Part shown: piece after piece, positions 25,685 through 34,084 of the stretch
Position numbering within the stretch: position 1 is the stretch's first letter
Layout: the number at the start of each line of letters is the position of its first letter
Source of the DNA: RGIG995 sp045542115
GTDB lineage: Bacteria > Bacillota > Clostridia > Oscillospirales > UBA644
Reading direction: 5' to 3'
DNA: 64,000 nt
Assembly (NCBI GenBank): GCA_045542115.1
Contig: JAZQKK010000030.1
Span: 1 to 64,000 of the forward strand
Notes under the pieces: generated by a model
Seen by the model: only the letters and a program-made list of their open reading frames with translations
Told to the model about the DNA's origin: nothing
Databases searched by the model: none
Translations under genes and position numbers: made by a program

Positions 25685-25812
25685 GTAGGCAATCAAAGGT
25701 TTCCGGTTTCTCGACGGGAGGTTCGAGGACCGCGGTGAGGCATACGTCAACACCGGATTCAAATACGCGCCCCAATCGTCTGTTCCAATTACATCAATGC
25801 AAAAAAAGGAGA
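25685..25812 (+). ncRNA. Possible structured leader of the ABC transporter gene
   Basis: GC-rich, unlike the flanking AT-rich intergene. TCCGGT (25702-25707) can pair with ACCGGA (25752-25757) around an inner CTCG/CGAG hairpin, while CGGTG (25733-25737) can pair with CACCG (25751-25755); the two pairings exclude each other. No known riboswitch consensus was recognised, so this is only a structural suspicion. Confidence 0.3.
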
Positions 25813-25820
25813 GACCCAAA

Positions 25821-28193
25821 ATGGGAACGAAAAAGAATCGAAATTATACCGGAGAGCCGAAGGAGCCTCCCGGTGCGGAAAAAGGAAATCCCGTTCACGT
25901 AACGTTTCGTGGGCGGCCGCTGTTGATTAACCGGTCTCTTTCCCCGGAGGCGTTGCAACTTCTGCAAACGACGGTTCCTCCGGAGGAAGAGGTAAGATTC
26001 GTTATCGTCGGTGACTTGGATGAAAAAAGTAAATACGCCACCACATTTTTGGCTGTAACCGACCTTCGAATCTATGCTTTTGACCCCTCCCGCGCAGAGT
26101 TTTGCCGTGTTCGGGGATACGAAGGGATCGCCCGAGCTTTCGTGAAGCGGAATTACGGAAACGCAATCTTGGTCTTTTCCTCGGACGACAGCAAAAAAGA
26201 GTTTGTGGACCTATCTAAGCAGTATGAAAATTTTATTCGCTTTTCTTATAAAACGGCGGCTTTGTTTGACGCCGCAGCCCGTTATATTGAAAACGTCGCC
26301 GCAGGAAAAGATTGGCAGGAAGAAATGTTCGCCGTACAGGGAGCGTTTGAAAAACAATTCCGTGTCTGTCCCAAGTGCGGAAGAACGCTGATTCGACCCG
26401 GCGCACCTTGTCTGAACTGTCAATCGAAGGGGCAGATCGTAAAGAAGCTGGCAACGTATATTTTGCCTCAAAAATGGATGCTTTTGTTTTGTCTTGTTCT
26501 TTCGGTGATTACCACTGGCGTATCGTTGGTTCCCCCGTATATGACAAAGACTTTGGTCGACGAAGTGCTGCCCTACGGAAAACGGGAGATGCTCCTGGTT
26601 TGCGTGGCAGTTTTGTTCGGCACGTATCTGGTCCAATACGGAATCGGCGCCGTTCGGTCTTATTATTTGAAGGTCAGCGGCGATCGGATCGTGGCGGACC
26701 TTCGAAACGACGTGTACCGCAAGGCGCAACATCTTCCGATGCGGTTTTACGATCGGACTTCCACTGGCTCGGTCATCAACCGCATCAGCGGTGACACATC
26801 TACCATTCAGGCGTTTATGCTCCGCATTACCCAAGAAGTAGTGGTGCAGTTTTTCCTTTTGATTGGTATCATCGTGATAATGTTCGTTCTGAATTGGCAG
26901 TTGACGTTGCTGTCGTTGATTCCCGTGCCTTTCGTGGTGTTAGGAGCGCGGGTCTTCGGCAAAAAAATTGCTCCGTTTTACCGCCGCATCTGGCGTCGAT
27001 GGTCTGCGGTGTCTTCGATTTTGACCGATACCATTCCCGGGATTCGGGTCATCAAGGCCTTCGCCAATGAGAATCGGAGCGTGGATACCTTTTGTGATTA
27101 CAATGGGGAATGGTTGAAGACGGATATTTCCGCATCCCGGATTACCACGCTGTTTCCGAACATTGTCAGTTTTGTGATTTCCTGCGGTTCCCTTCTTATT
27201 TGGGGTATCGGCGGAAATTGGGTCATCAGCGACCCGGACTTTCTGTCTCCCGGCCTTTTGGTTTCCTTTATTTCCTACACGTCGATGTTCTACGGTCCGG
27301 TGAATTTCTTTGCCAATCTGAACGACTCCTACCAGAACGCACTGAATTCCGCTGAACGGTTGTTGGATATTTTGGATGCGGAACCGGAAGCGGATTTTGC
27401 AAAAGGGAATCATCCTAAGCACTTAAAAGGAAAGATTGAATTTAAAAACGTCAATTTTTCCTTTGACCGTTCCAAGAAGACGCTGTCCAACGTTAATCTT
27501 ACCATTGAACCGGGGGATATCGTGGGAATCGTTGGAACGACGGGTGCGGGAAAATCTACGCTGATCAACCTGCTGATGCGGTATTACGACCACTACGACG
27601 GGGAGATTCTGATGGACGGAATCAATATCCGGGATATCGACTTGGAGTTTTATCGTTCCGAGATTGGATACGTTCAACAGGAACCGATGATGTTTCACGA
27701 CTCAATTTATAACAACATCGCTTACGGATGTGAAAACGTTCACGTGGAGCAGGTCATTCACGCGGCGGACGTGGCCAACGCCCACGGGTTCATCGCCCGT
27801 CTGCCTGACGGTTACGATACGTTGTTGGGCGAACGGGGAACGGGGCTTTCGGGCGGAGAGCGCCAGCGCCTTTCTATTGCCCGGGCGGTTTTACGTAATC
27901 CCAGTATCCTGTTCTTGGATGAAGCTACCGCTTCCGTGGACTCGGAAACCGAGAGTCTGATTCAAGACGCCATTGACAATCTGATTCGCGGGCGCACCAC
28001 GATTATGATTGCCCATCGGTTGTCTACGCTCCGGAAAGCCAATAAGATCATTGTGGTAGATAAAGGGGAGATATTGGAAATGGGGTCTCCCGAAGAGTTG
28101 ATGGCAAAGAAGGGGAAATATTATAAACTGGTGCAGATTCAAACAATGTCCGACCAGGTTCAGAAATCGAAAGAACAGGAGAGGTTTGACTGA
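25821..28193 (+). CDS. ABC exporter with N-terminal zinc-ribbon extension
   Basis: 790 residues. Residues 1-175 form a soluble extension, 183-200 a zinc ribbon (Cys183, 186, 197, 200), then six membrane helices and an ATPase with Walker A GTTGAGKST, signature LSGGERQR and Walker B FLDEATASVD. A complete half-transporter, probably a homodimer. The DUF1854 gene starts at its stop codon. Pairs of this kind have been annotated as associated with cyanophycin metabolism in other bacteria, but no cyanophycin synthetase gene is in this window, so that link is unproven here. ATG 25821 is chosen because AAGGAGAG precedes it; ATG 25797 has none. Confidence 0.85.
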   Translation: MGTKKNRNYTGEPKEPPGAEKGNPVHVTFRGRPLLINRSLSPEALQLLQTTVPPEEEVRFVIVGDLDEKSKYATTFLAVTDLRIYAFDPSRAEFCRVRGYEGIARAFVKRNYGNAILVFSSDDSKKEFVDLSKQYENFIRFSYKTAALFDAAARYIENVAAGKDWQEEMFAVQGAFEKQFRVCPKCGRTLIRPGAPCLNCQSKGQIVKKLATYILPQKWMLLFCLVLSVITTGVSLVPPYMTKTLVDEVLPYGKREMLLVCVAVLFGTYLVQYGIGAVRSYYLKVSGDRIVADLRNDVYRKAQHLPMRFYDRTSTGSVINRISGDTSTIQAFMLRITQEVVVQFFLLIGIIVIMFVLNWQLTLLSLIPVPFVVLGARVFGKKIAPFYRRIWRRWSAVSSILTDTIPGIRVIKAFANENRSVDTFCDYNGEWLKTDISASRITTLFPNIVSFVISCGSLLIWGIGGNWVISDPDFLSPGLLVSFISYTSMFYGPVNFFANLNDSYQNALNSAERLLDILDAEPEADFAKGNHPKHLKGKIEFKNVNFSFDRSKKTLSNVNLTIEPGDIVGIVGTTGAGKSTLINLLMRYYDHYDGEILMDGINIRDIDLEFYRSEIGYVQQEPMMFHDSIYNNIAYGCENVHVEQVIHAADVANAHGFIARLPDGYDTLLGERGTGLSGGERQRLSIARAVLRNPSILFLDEATASVDSETESLIQDAIDNLIRGRTTIMIAHRLSTLRKANKIIVVDKGEILEMGSPEELMAKKGKYYKLVQIQTMSDQVQKSKEQERFD

Positions 28194-28681
28194 TGGAACG
28201 GATTTATATTGACCACGATTTCGCCCGGTTTACCCGAAAAGATATTACATTGGTGGATATGGAGCTTTACGACGGCCGAGCGTTTGAGAATTTGGAACCC
28301 CGCCGGCTGTTTCCGTTGACGGGACTGGAAAAATATATTACGCTTCTGGACCAGGAGGGGAAAGAGGTTGCGGTAATACGGAATCTTGCGACCCTGCCAC
28401 CCCAGGAACGGGAAATTATTGAAGGTTGTTTGGAGGAGTATTATCTCATTCCCCGTATTACCCGGATTACGGAATGTAAAGAATCTTTTGGGATGTTAAC
28501 CATTCGGGCGCAGACCGACCGGGGAGATACGGTGATTGAGATTCGAAACATTCTTCACGGATTAAAATTGCTCTATGGGACCCGCGTCCTTCTTCGGGAC
28601 AGTAATGACAACCGTTACGAGATTCCGGATCTGAATCGATTGGACCGAAAGAGCCGGGCAATGATTGACGCTTTTTTATAA
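28193..28681 (+). CDS. DUF1854 domain protein
   Basis: 162 residues, soluble. The segment RRLFPLTGLEKYITLLDQEG and YYLIPRITRITECKESFGMLTIRAQTDRG is typical of DUF1854, a family of unknown biochemical function nearly always found with the ABC exporter type encoded just before. The start codon overlaps the transporter stop (TGATG), so the two are translated together and may form one complex, perhaps through the N-terminal extension of the transporter; this is inference. Confidence 0.78.
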   Translation: MERIYIDHDFARFTRKDITLVDMELYDGRAFENLEPRRLFPLTGLEKYITLLDQEGKEVAVIRNLATLPPQEREIIEGCLEEYYLIPRITRITECKESFGMLTIRAQTDRGDTVIEIRNILHGLKLLYGTRVLLRDSNDNRYEIPDLNRLDRKSRAMIDAFL

Positions 28682-28701
28682 TAATAACGAAGGAGAATAT
28701 T

Positions 28702-29028
28702 ATGAAACTGATTCTTGCTATCGTAAACAACGACGACAGCGCTGTCGCCTCTTCCGCTTTGACCGACGCCGGATTTTTCGTGACCCGGCTTTCCACGACG
28801 GGGGGATTTCTTATGGTTGGAAATACGACGCTCTTGATCGGAACGGAGGACAAAGATGCTCCCGTTGCCGTGGAGATTCTGAAACACCACTGTACGACGC
28901 GAAAAAACGTCAATCCCCATACCTCTTCCTTTGGGGGCGGGATGAAAAATCACAGTCTCCCCGAGGCTGTCAGCGTAGGGGGAGCTACGGTGTTTGTCTT
29001 AAACGTGGAACAGTGCGAAAAATTCTAA
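28702..29028 (+). CDS. darA: Cyclic-di-AMP receptor DarA (PII-like)
   Basis: 108 residues, the standard length. MKLILAIVNNDDS...GFFVTRLSTTGGFLMVGNTTLLIGTED is the hallmark of the DarA/PstA (DUF970) family, a PII-like trimer that binds cyclic di-AMP in Firmicutes. Its downstream partner is not settled in the literature. It follows the DUF1854 gene by 20 bases and is last in this operon; a hairpin at 29053-29072 follows. Confidence 0.93.
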   Translation: MKLILAIVNNDDSAVASSALTDAGFFVTRLSTTGGFLMVGNTTLLIGTEDKDAPVAVEILKHHCTTRKNVNPHTSSFGGGMKNHSLPEAVSVGGATVFVLNVEQCEKF

Positions 29029-29052
29029 CCTTTTAGAAACTTTGAATACAAT

Positions 29053-29085
29053 CCCCTTGACGATTCAAGGGGTTTGTATTATAAT
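29053..29085 (+). promoter_or_regulatory. Promoter of siroheme reductase operon, -35 inside a hairpin
   Basis: TTGACG (29057-29062), 17 bases, TATAAT (29080-29085). The -35 box lies in the stem-loop CCCCTTG/CAAGGGG (29053-29072), which with the following TTTGTATT could also end the darA transcript. Confidence 0.8.
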
Positions 29086-29122
29086 ATATAAAGAATCACT
29101 TTACGAGAAGGAGCGCTGAGAT

Positions 29123-29890
29123 ATGGCCTTGACAACAGAACAAATCAATAGCGTAAAGGCAAGAGGGTTTTTGCGGAATCGGGGGACCGATTGTTTTTCC
29201 GGGCGGATGCTTGCCCCCGGCACGGTGTTTACCGGAGAAAATATGAAGGATATCGTTGTTCTGGCAGAACAGTACGGGAATGGGAAATTGATTCCCACCA
29301 GCCGTCAATGTATTGAAATTCCCGGAATTCCGTTTGATAAAATCCCCGAGGCCGAGGCTTTTGCTCTGGAACACGGTTTAATTTTCGGGGGAACCGGTCC
29401 GAAAGTGCGCCCTGTGACCGCCTGCAAAGGAACTACTTGTGTTTTTGGCTGTTTTGATACCCAGGCCTTGGCTAAAACCATTCACGAAAGGTTTTATGAA
29501 GGCTGGAAAACGGTAAAATTACCCCATAAATTCAAAATCGGCGTGGGTGGATGCCCCAACAGTTGTATCAAACCTTCCTTGAACGATTTTGGGGTGGAGG
29601 GACGCCGGATTCCCGGACAGAAACAAGCCGCGTATCAAATTTACGTAGGCGGAACCTGGGGAAAAACGACCCGGATGGGGACTCCGTTGTCCCGCCTGGT
29701 TTCCGAAGAAGAAATTCTCCCCATTTTGGAAAAGACCATTTTATGGTTCCGGGAAAATGCCTACGCCAAGGAGCGGCTGGGAAAGACCATTGACCGCCTG
29801 GGGGCGGAGGTTTTGGAAAAAGCGTTGTTTTCCGATGATCTTCTCAACCGAAAACAGGCCATTCTTTCCGCAGATATCAAGGAATCTTAA
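29123..29890 (+). CDS. Small nitrite/sulfite reductase-type siroheme Fe-S protein
   Basis: 255 residues, much shorter than CysI or NirB. It contains one ferredoxin-like half-domain (to about 75) and one siroheme/4Fe-4S half-domain with cysteines in ACKGTTC (101, 106) and GGCPNSC (144, 148), the ligand pairs of this superfamily. LPHKFKIGVGGCPNSCIKPSLNDFG is strongly typical. Clostridial members are of uncertain substrate (sulfite, nitrite, or another). It is separated from a FecB-type lipoprotein gene by one base and shares its promoter, which links it to uptake of an iron or tetrapyrrole ligand. Confidence 0.82.
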   Translation: MALTTEQINSVKARGFLRNRGTDCFSGRMLAPGTVFTGENMKDIVVLAEQYGNGKLIPTSRQCIEIPGIPFDKIPEAEAFALEHGLIFGGTGPKVRPVTACKGTTCVFGCFDTQALAKTIHERFYEGWKTVKLPHKFKIGVGGCPNSCIKPSLNDFGVEGRRIPGQKQAAYQIYVGGTWGKTTRMGTPLSRLVSEEEILPILEKTILWFRENAYAKERLGKTIDRLGAEVLEKALFSDDLLNRKQAILSADIKES

Positions 29891-29891
29891 A

Positions 29892-30821
29892 ATGACACAA
29901 AGATTTATTTGTATCCTTTTTTCCTTGCTTTTCTTGTTCTCTACCGGATGCTCGGTGGAGTCTTCTCCTCCGAAAGAGCTGTCAGGGGGAATCGTTACGG
30001 ATGCCTTAGGGCAGGAAACGGTGATAAAAAAGGATGCCCGCGTGGTGTCTTGTTACGGCTCCTTTGGGGATTGCTGGCTCTTGTCCGGGGGAACGCTTGC
30101 GGGCGTGACCGACGATGCTTTCGAACAAGGTGTCGTACCTAAGGATTCTCTCCCCGTGGTCGGTTCGGTGAAGAATATCGACTTGGAAAAAGTGCTTTCC
30201 CTTGCTCCGGATTACGTGATTCTTTCCGCCGACCTTGCCGCGCATCGGAAGTTGCAGTCGGCCTTGGACACCGCAAAGATTGCCTATGGGTATTTTCGCG
30301 TAGATACCTTTAAAGATTATAAAGGGTTGATGAGGCAATTTTGTGCCGTCAACGGTGGGGAAGACCCTTACCGGGAGTACGTATTGGAGCCGGAAGAGCG
30401 GATTTCTGAGATTATGAAGAAAATCCCCACACCGTCCGCGTCGGTTCTGCTGGTCCGGGTTTATTCCACCGGGATGAAGGCAAAGGGAGACGATAACCTT
30501 GCCGGGCAAATACTAAAAGAATTCGGGCTTCACAACCTTGTAGACGACAATCCTTCCCTCTTGGAAGATTTGAGCGTGGAAAAGATTTTATTGGAAGACC
30601 CGGACCACATTCTCGCTCTGACGATGGGTGAACAAGAGGCGGCAGAAACGTTTCTTCGTCAAAACGTGGAAAACAATCCGGCCTGGTCCGGTCTTTCGGC
30701 GGTAAAGAACCAACGGTATCATACGTTGCCCAAAGATTTGTTCCATTACAAACCCAACGAACGGTGGGATGAAAGTTATGAGTATCTTGCAAAACTTATT
30801 TACCCGGAAATCTTCGGATAA
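29892..30821 (+). CDS. FecB/BtuF-type substrate-binding lipoprotein
   Basis: 309 residues. A signal peptide ends in the lipobox FSTGC (Cys20). The body shows the periplasmic-binding class III plan: VTDALGQETVIKKDARVVSCYGS, then LPVVGSVKNIDLEKVLSLAPDYVILS, typical of iron-siderophore, haem or cobalamin binders. The ATG at 29892 follows AAGGA in the end of the reductase gene. An earlier in-frame ATG overlaps that gene and lacks the signal peptide position. The ligand is not visible from sequence. Confidence 0.85.
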   Translation: MTQRFICILFSLLFLFSTGCSVESSPPKELSGGIVTDALGQETVIKKDARVVSCYGSFGDCWLLSGGTLAGVTDDAFEQGVVPKDSLPVVGSVKNIDLEKVLSLAPDYVILSADLAAHRKLQSALDTAKIAYGYFRVDTFKDYKGLMRQFCAVNGGEDPYREYVLEPEERISEIMKKIPTPSASVLLVRVYSTGMKAKGDDNLAGQILKEFGLHNLVDDNPSLLEDLSVEKILLEDPDHILALTMGEQEAAETFLRQNVENNPAWSGLSAVKNQRYHTLPKDLFHYKPNERWDESYEYLAKLIYPEIFG

Positions 30822-31818
30822 TTTACAAAAGCACGGGAATTTTCTCGTGCTCTTTTGGGGACTCTTGTTTTTTGCCGTCGTTTGTTTTGTTGCCGGTCTT
30901 TGTTTCGGTTCCGTACCGGTCAACCTCTCGTCGGCATTGTCGTCTCTCGCTTCGGGAGAATTCGACGATCCTTCCCTTCGTATTCTGTTGTACTTACGGC
31001 TTCCCCGCGCCTGTGCCGGCCTTTTGGCCGGGATGGCTCTTGCAGTAGCAGGGGTCTTAATTCAGGCGGTTTTGCACAATCCAATGGCCGCACCGAACGT
31101 TATCGGCGTCAATTCCGGGGCAGGATTGGGAGCAATCGTAATGTTGACGATTTTTCCATCGGCAGTGCAATTCCTTCCTCTTGCCGCCTTTTTGGGGGCG
31201 GTATTGACCTGCCTGTGTATCTATGCTATTTCAATGAAGACCGGAGCCGACCGGATGACCGTTACGTTGGTGGGCATTGCGGTAAGTTCCGTGTTGTCCG
31301 CCGGAATCAATACCGTAAAGACCCTCTATCCCGACAGCGTTTACGATGCGGACAGTTTTATGATTGGTGGACTTGCGGGAGTAACTTTTGCCCGGATCGT
31401 GCCGGCGGCTCTTTTGATTGTCGTTGGAGTCTTGGGAGCAGTGTTTTTCGCCCGGGACGTGGATATCCTTGCTTTGGGGGACGATACGGCAAAAAGCCTG
31501 GGGATGAACGTGAAAAGAGCGCAATTGCTCTTTCTTTCTCTTGCCAGTCTCCTCGCCGGGGCGGCAGTTTCCTTTTCCGGCCTTCTCGGATTCGTTGGGT
31601 TGGTCGTTCCCCATATTGCCCGTCGGTTTGTGGGACAAGACCACCGAAAATTGATTCCCATCAGTGCTTTGGGGGGCGGAATCCTGGTTTTATTGTGCGA
31701 CCTTCTCAGCCGTGTATTGTTTGCCCCTTACGAATTACCCGTGGGGATCTTGTTGTCCTTTGTGGGGGGGCCCTTCTTTATTTTCTTGATCTTAACGGGG
31801 AGGAAGCGATATGATTGA
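30778..31818 (+). CDS. FecCD/BtuC family ABC permease
   Basis: 346 residues, about nine or ten helices. LRLPRACAGLLAGMALAVAGVLIQAVLHNPMAAPNVIGVNSGAGLGAI and GLLGFVGLVVPHIARRFVGQDHRKLIPISALGG are diagnostic of the FecCD family for iron-chelate, haem or cobalamin import. I favour ATG 30778, about ten bases after GGTGGG; ATG 30769 is possible. The gene starts inside the 3' end of the binding-protein gene and overlaps the ATPase by eight bases. Confidence 0.9.
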   Translation: MSILQNLFTRKSSDNLQKHGNFLVLFWGLLFFAVVCFVAGLCFGSVPVNLSSALSSLASGEFDDPSLRILLYLRLPRACAGLLAGMALAVAGVLIQAVLHNPMAAPNVIGVNSGAGLGAIVMLTIFPSAVQFLPLAAFLGAVLTCLCIYAISMKTGADRMTVTLVGIAVSSVLSAGINTVKTLYPDSVYDADSFMIGGLAGVTFARIVPAALLIVVGVLGAVFFARDVDILALGDDTAKSLGMNVKRAQLLFLSLASLLAGAAVSFSGLLGFVGLVVPHIARRFVGQDHRKLIPISALGGGILVLLCDLLSRVLFAPYELPVGILLSFVGGPFFIFLILTGRKRYD

Positions 31819-32578
31819 GTTGAACAACGTCTCCTTCTCGTATGAGGAAAATCCGGTGTTTTCCGGTCTTAACGCCACCTTTGAACCGGGAACCTTTTAT
31901 GGAATTATCGGTCCGAACGGATGCGGCAAAACGACCTTGATTCGCCTGTTGTGCGGGCTTTTTCCTCCAAAGTCGGGTGAAGTTTTATTTGAAAAAAAAC
32001 CGTATTCCTGCTTTCCCCGAAAAGAATTGGCAAAGCGGATTTCAATGCTTCCCCAGATCCAGACACTCCCCGAAATTACCGTGGAAGATTTGGTCTCCCG
32101 AGGGAGATATCCCCATCTTGGTCAAACACGACGAATGAAGGAGTACGACCGGACAGCCGTTTCCCGGGCCCTTTGTGCCGTGGGGACAGAAGAATTGACT
32201 CACCGAAATCTTTCCACCTTGTCCGGCGGTGAAAAACAACGGGCCTGCCTTGGAATGGTTTTGGCCCAGGACACGCCGGTGATTTTGTTGGACGAACCCA
32301 CTACGTATTTGGATATTTCTCATCGGTATGCCTTGTTGGACGGGATGAAGGCGTTAAAAGAACAGGGAAAGTGTATTATCGCCGTTCTTCACGACCTTTC
32401 CCTTGCGGCGGAGTATTGCGACTGCCTCCTCCTTTTGGCGCAAGGGGAACAAAAGGCCTTTGAATCTCCCCGTCCCCTTCTGACTTCGGAACTTATTCCT
32501 CAGGTGTTCGGTGTCCGCGGCCTGGAAGTTTCGGTGGACGGAAAACGAGAAATTCTTTTTCGACCCATCAAAAGATAA
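31811..32578 (+). CDS. FecE/BtuD-type ABC ATPase
   Basis: 255 residues. Walker A GPNGCGKTT, signature LSGGEKQR and Walker B ILLDEPTTYLD, all intact; DISHRYALLDGMKAL and VLHDLSLAAEYCD are typical of iron-chelate and cobalamin importers. It energises the permease at 30778. A bidirectional terminator follows at once. Confidence 0.92.
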   Translation: MIELNNVSFSYEENPVFSGLNATFEPGTFYGIIGPNGCGKTTLIRLLCGLFPPKSGEVLFEKKPYSCFPRKELAKRISMLPQIQTLPEITVEDLVSRGRYPHLGQTRRMKEYDRTAVSRALCAVGTEELTHRNLSTLSGGEKQRACLGMVLAQDTPVILLDEPTTYLDISHRYALLDGMKALKEQGKCIIAVLHDLSLAAEYCDCLLLLAQGEQKAFESPRPLLTSELIPQVFGVRGLEVSVDGKREILFRPIKR

Positions 32579-32582
32579 AAGA

Positions 32583-32623
32583 ACGGAGAGCAGAAAAACA
32601 TTCTGCTCTCCGTTTCTTTTTTG
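32583..32623. terminator. Bidirectional terminator
   Basis: ACGGAGAGCAGAA/TTCTGCTCTCCGT around AAACA, T-rich on both sides; it closes the uptake operon (+) and the MFS gene (-). Confidence 0.92.
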
Positions 32624-32625
32624 TT

Positions 32626-33894
32626 TTACTGTATTTCTTCCAATTTCTTTTCTTTGTTTGCGGCGGAAATTACGAATTGCATCGTTATGGCAACGAGCAC
32701 CATCAATCCGCAGGAGAGATACAGGGCAATGTTGTACTTCCCCGTAAGGTCGTAACAGAGGTTTGCCAGGGGAGCCCCTACGGCGTATCCGGCCACGTTG
32801 ACCGACGTGCAAAGTCCCAGAATCTGATGATACGACCGGGACCCAAACAGATCTGAGGCAAAGATGGGGAGCATAATCGTTTCCAAAGGCAAGGCCAACG
32901 AAGAAAAAATGCCGTAAACCATTCCCAAAACCGCGCCAAAAGGAGAAGCGGATACGTTTGCCAGTATAATCAAAACGATAATGGATGTAACGAAACAGAT
33001 TCCGGAAGTAATTCGAAGTCCGCATTTATCGTAAACGATACCAATGCCGAATTTAAATATGGTAAGGGCAATGGAGTGCGCGCTGAGAATGGTTGCTACG
33101 TATCCGGCATCCAGCCCCACGTCACGAAGAAGGGGAGCGGCCACCCCACCCATACCCTGCAAGATCATTCCGGTTAAAAAAATGCATCCCAACGCGGCGT
33201 AGAAATAGGGCTTTTTGGAAATCTGCGAAAAGGGAAGACCGATCCAGTTGGACCCCCGCTTCTTTTTTGTTTGTCCTGCGGGAATGTTACGGGCTTTCGG
33301 TTTGTCCCGGAAGAGGAGAACCACCGTGGTTCCCACAACCAATAAAATCAATGCGGTCAAGCGATAGGCATTCCGATACCCGAAGGGATTTCCTTCTTCG
33401 TAAATAATGGGGGAATTGATTTGCATCGCTAATGCGGCGCCTAAACCGTTCGACGCTAAGATTGCCCCCATTACCGTACCTTTTTTCTCGGCAAACCAGC
33501 GTTCTACGATCGTTCCCACCATCGTGGTGGTGGTCCAGGAAAGACCGATTCCCAAAAAAATACCGCCCAAATAGAAAACGACAATGTTGGTCCCTACCGA
33601 GTACAAAAGGCTGGAAATAATTAGACAAATAAACCCTGCTCCCACCAATTTTCGGGCACCGAATTTTGCAACTAATACGCCAAAGAAAACGTTGACGATG
33701 GCCGTTGCGATATAGCGGCAGCTGTCGTTAATGGAAAAAGCACTGCGGGAAATGGACAGCGCATCCGTAATGGCGGAAATATAAAGACTTTTACTGGAAG
33801 AACAAAATCCCAGAACGGTAAACACCATCAGGAATACAGCGCCTGCAATCACCCATTTATAGTCAAAATTCTTTTTCAGCAGGTCTTTTTTCAT
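32626..33894 (-). CDS. MFS transporter, oxalate:formate/monocarboxylate type
   Basis: 422 residues with twelve membrane helices. GIGLSWTTTTMVGTIVERWFAEKKGTVMGAILASNGLGAAL is the motif region of OFA/MCT-like major facilitator carriers, which exchange small carboxylates. Substrate unassigned. TAGGAGG stands before the ATG on the reverse strand; it has its own promoter and is monocistronic. Confidence 0.82.
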   Translation of the reverse strand: MKKDLLKKNFDYKWVIAGAVFLMVFTVLGFCSSSKSLYISAITDALSISRSAFSINDSCRYIATAIVNVFFGVLVAKFGARKLVGAGFICLIISSLLYSVGTNIVVFYLGGIFLGIGLSWTTTTMVGTIVERWFAEKKGTVMGAILASNGLGAALAMQINSPIIYEEGNPFGYRNAYRLTALILLVVGTTVVLLFRDKPKARNIPAGQTKKKRGSNWIGLPFSQISKKPYFYAALGCIFLTGMILQGMGGVAAPLLRDVGLDAGYVATILSAHSIALTIFKFGIGIVYDKCGLRITSGICFVTSIIVLIILANVSASPFGAVLGMVYGIFSSLALPLETIMLPIFASDLFGSRSYHQILGLCTSVNVAGYAVGAPLANLCYDLTGKYNIALYLSCGLMVLVAITMQFVISAANKEKKLEEIQ

Positions 33895-33953
33895 TGAAAA
33901 ACCTCCTATTTACAAACGACCAAACATAATACAGTACCTTGATTTACACTTAA

Positions 33954-33982
33954 ATTATAGCACAAACCCTTTGGGCAGACAA
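33954..33982 (-). promoter_or_regulatory. Promoter of MFS gene
   Basis: Reverse strand TTGTCT (33977-33982), 17 bases, TATAAT (33954-33959). Confidence 0.8.
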
Positions 33983-34028
33983 TATAAAGTTGTTTGCTGT
34001 TTTCGTCTATTTGTTGGATTTTGGGAAA

Positions 34029-34073
34029 GCAATAAAAGAACCAGCCGAAAGCGGAAAATCCCGTCTCGGCTGG
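34029..34073 (-). terminator. Terminator of yerB
   Basis: Reverse strand CCAGCCGA/TCGGCTGG (34041-34073) with inner pairing, followed by TTCTTTTATT. Confidence 0.75.
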
Positions 34074-34084
34074 CAAATATCAAA

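Noticed and set aside
25685..25812. T-box or other known riboswitch
   Set aside because: ACCGCGG is present, but the full T-box sequence, specifier loop and terminator are absent.
30855..31814. Long alternative frame within the permease gene
   Set aside because: It is a shifted shadow of the FecCD-type permease, rich in Arg and Ser and without any domain pattern.
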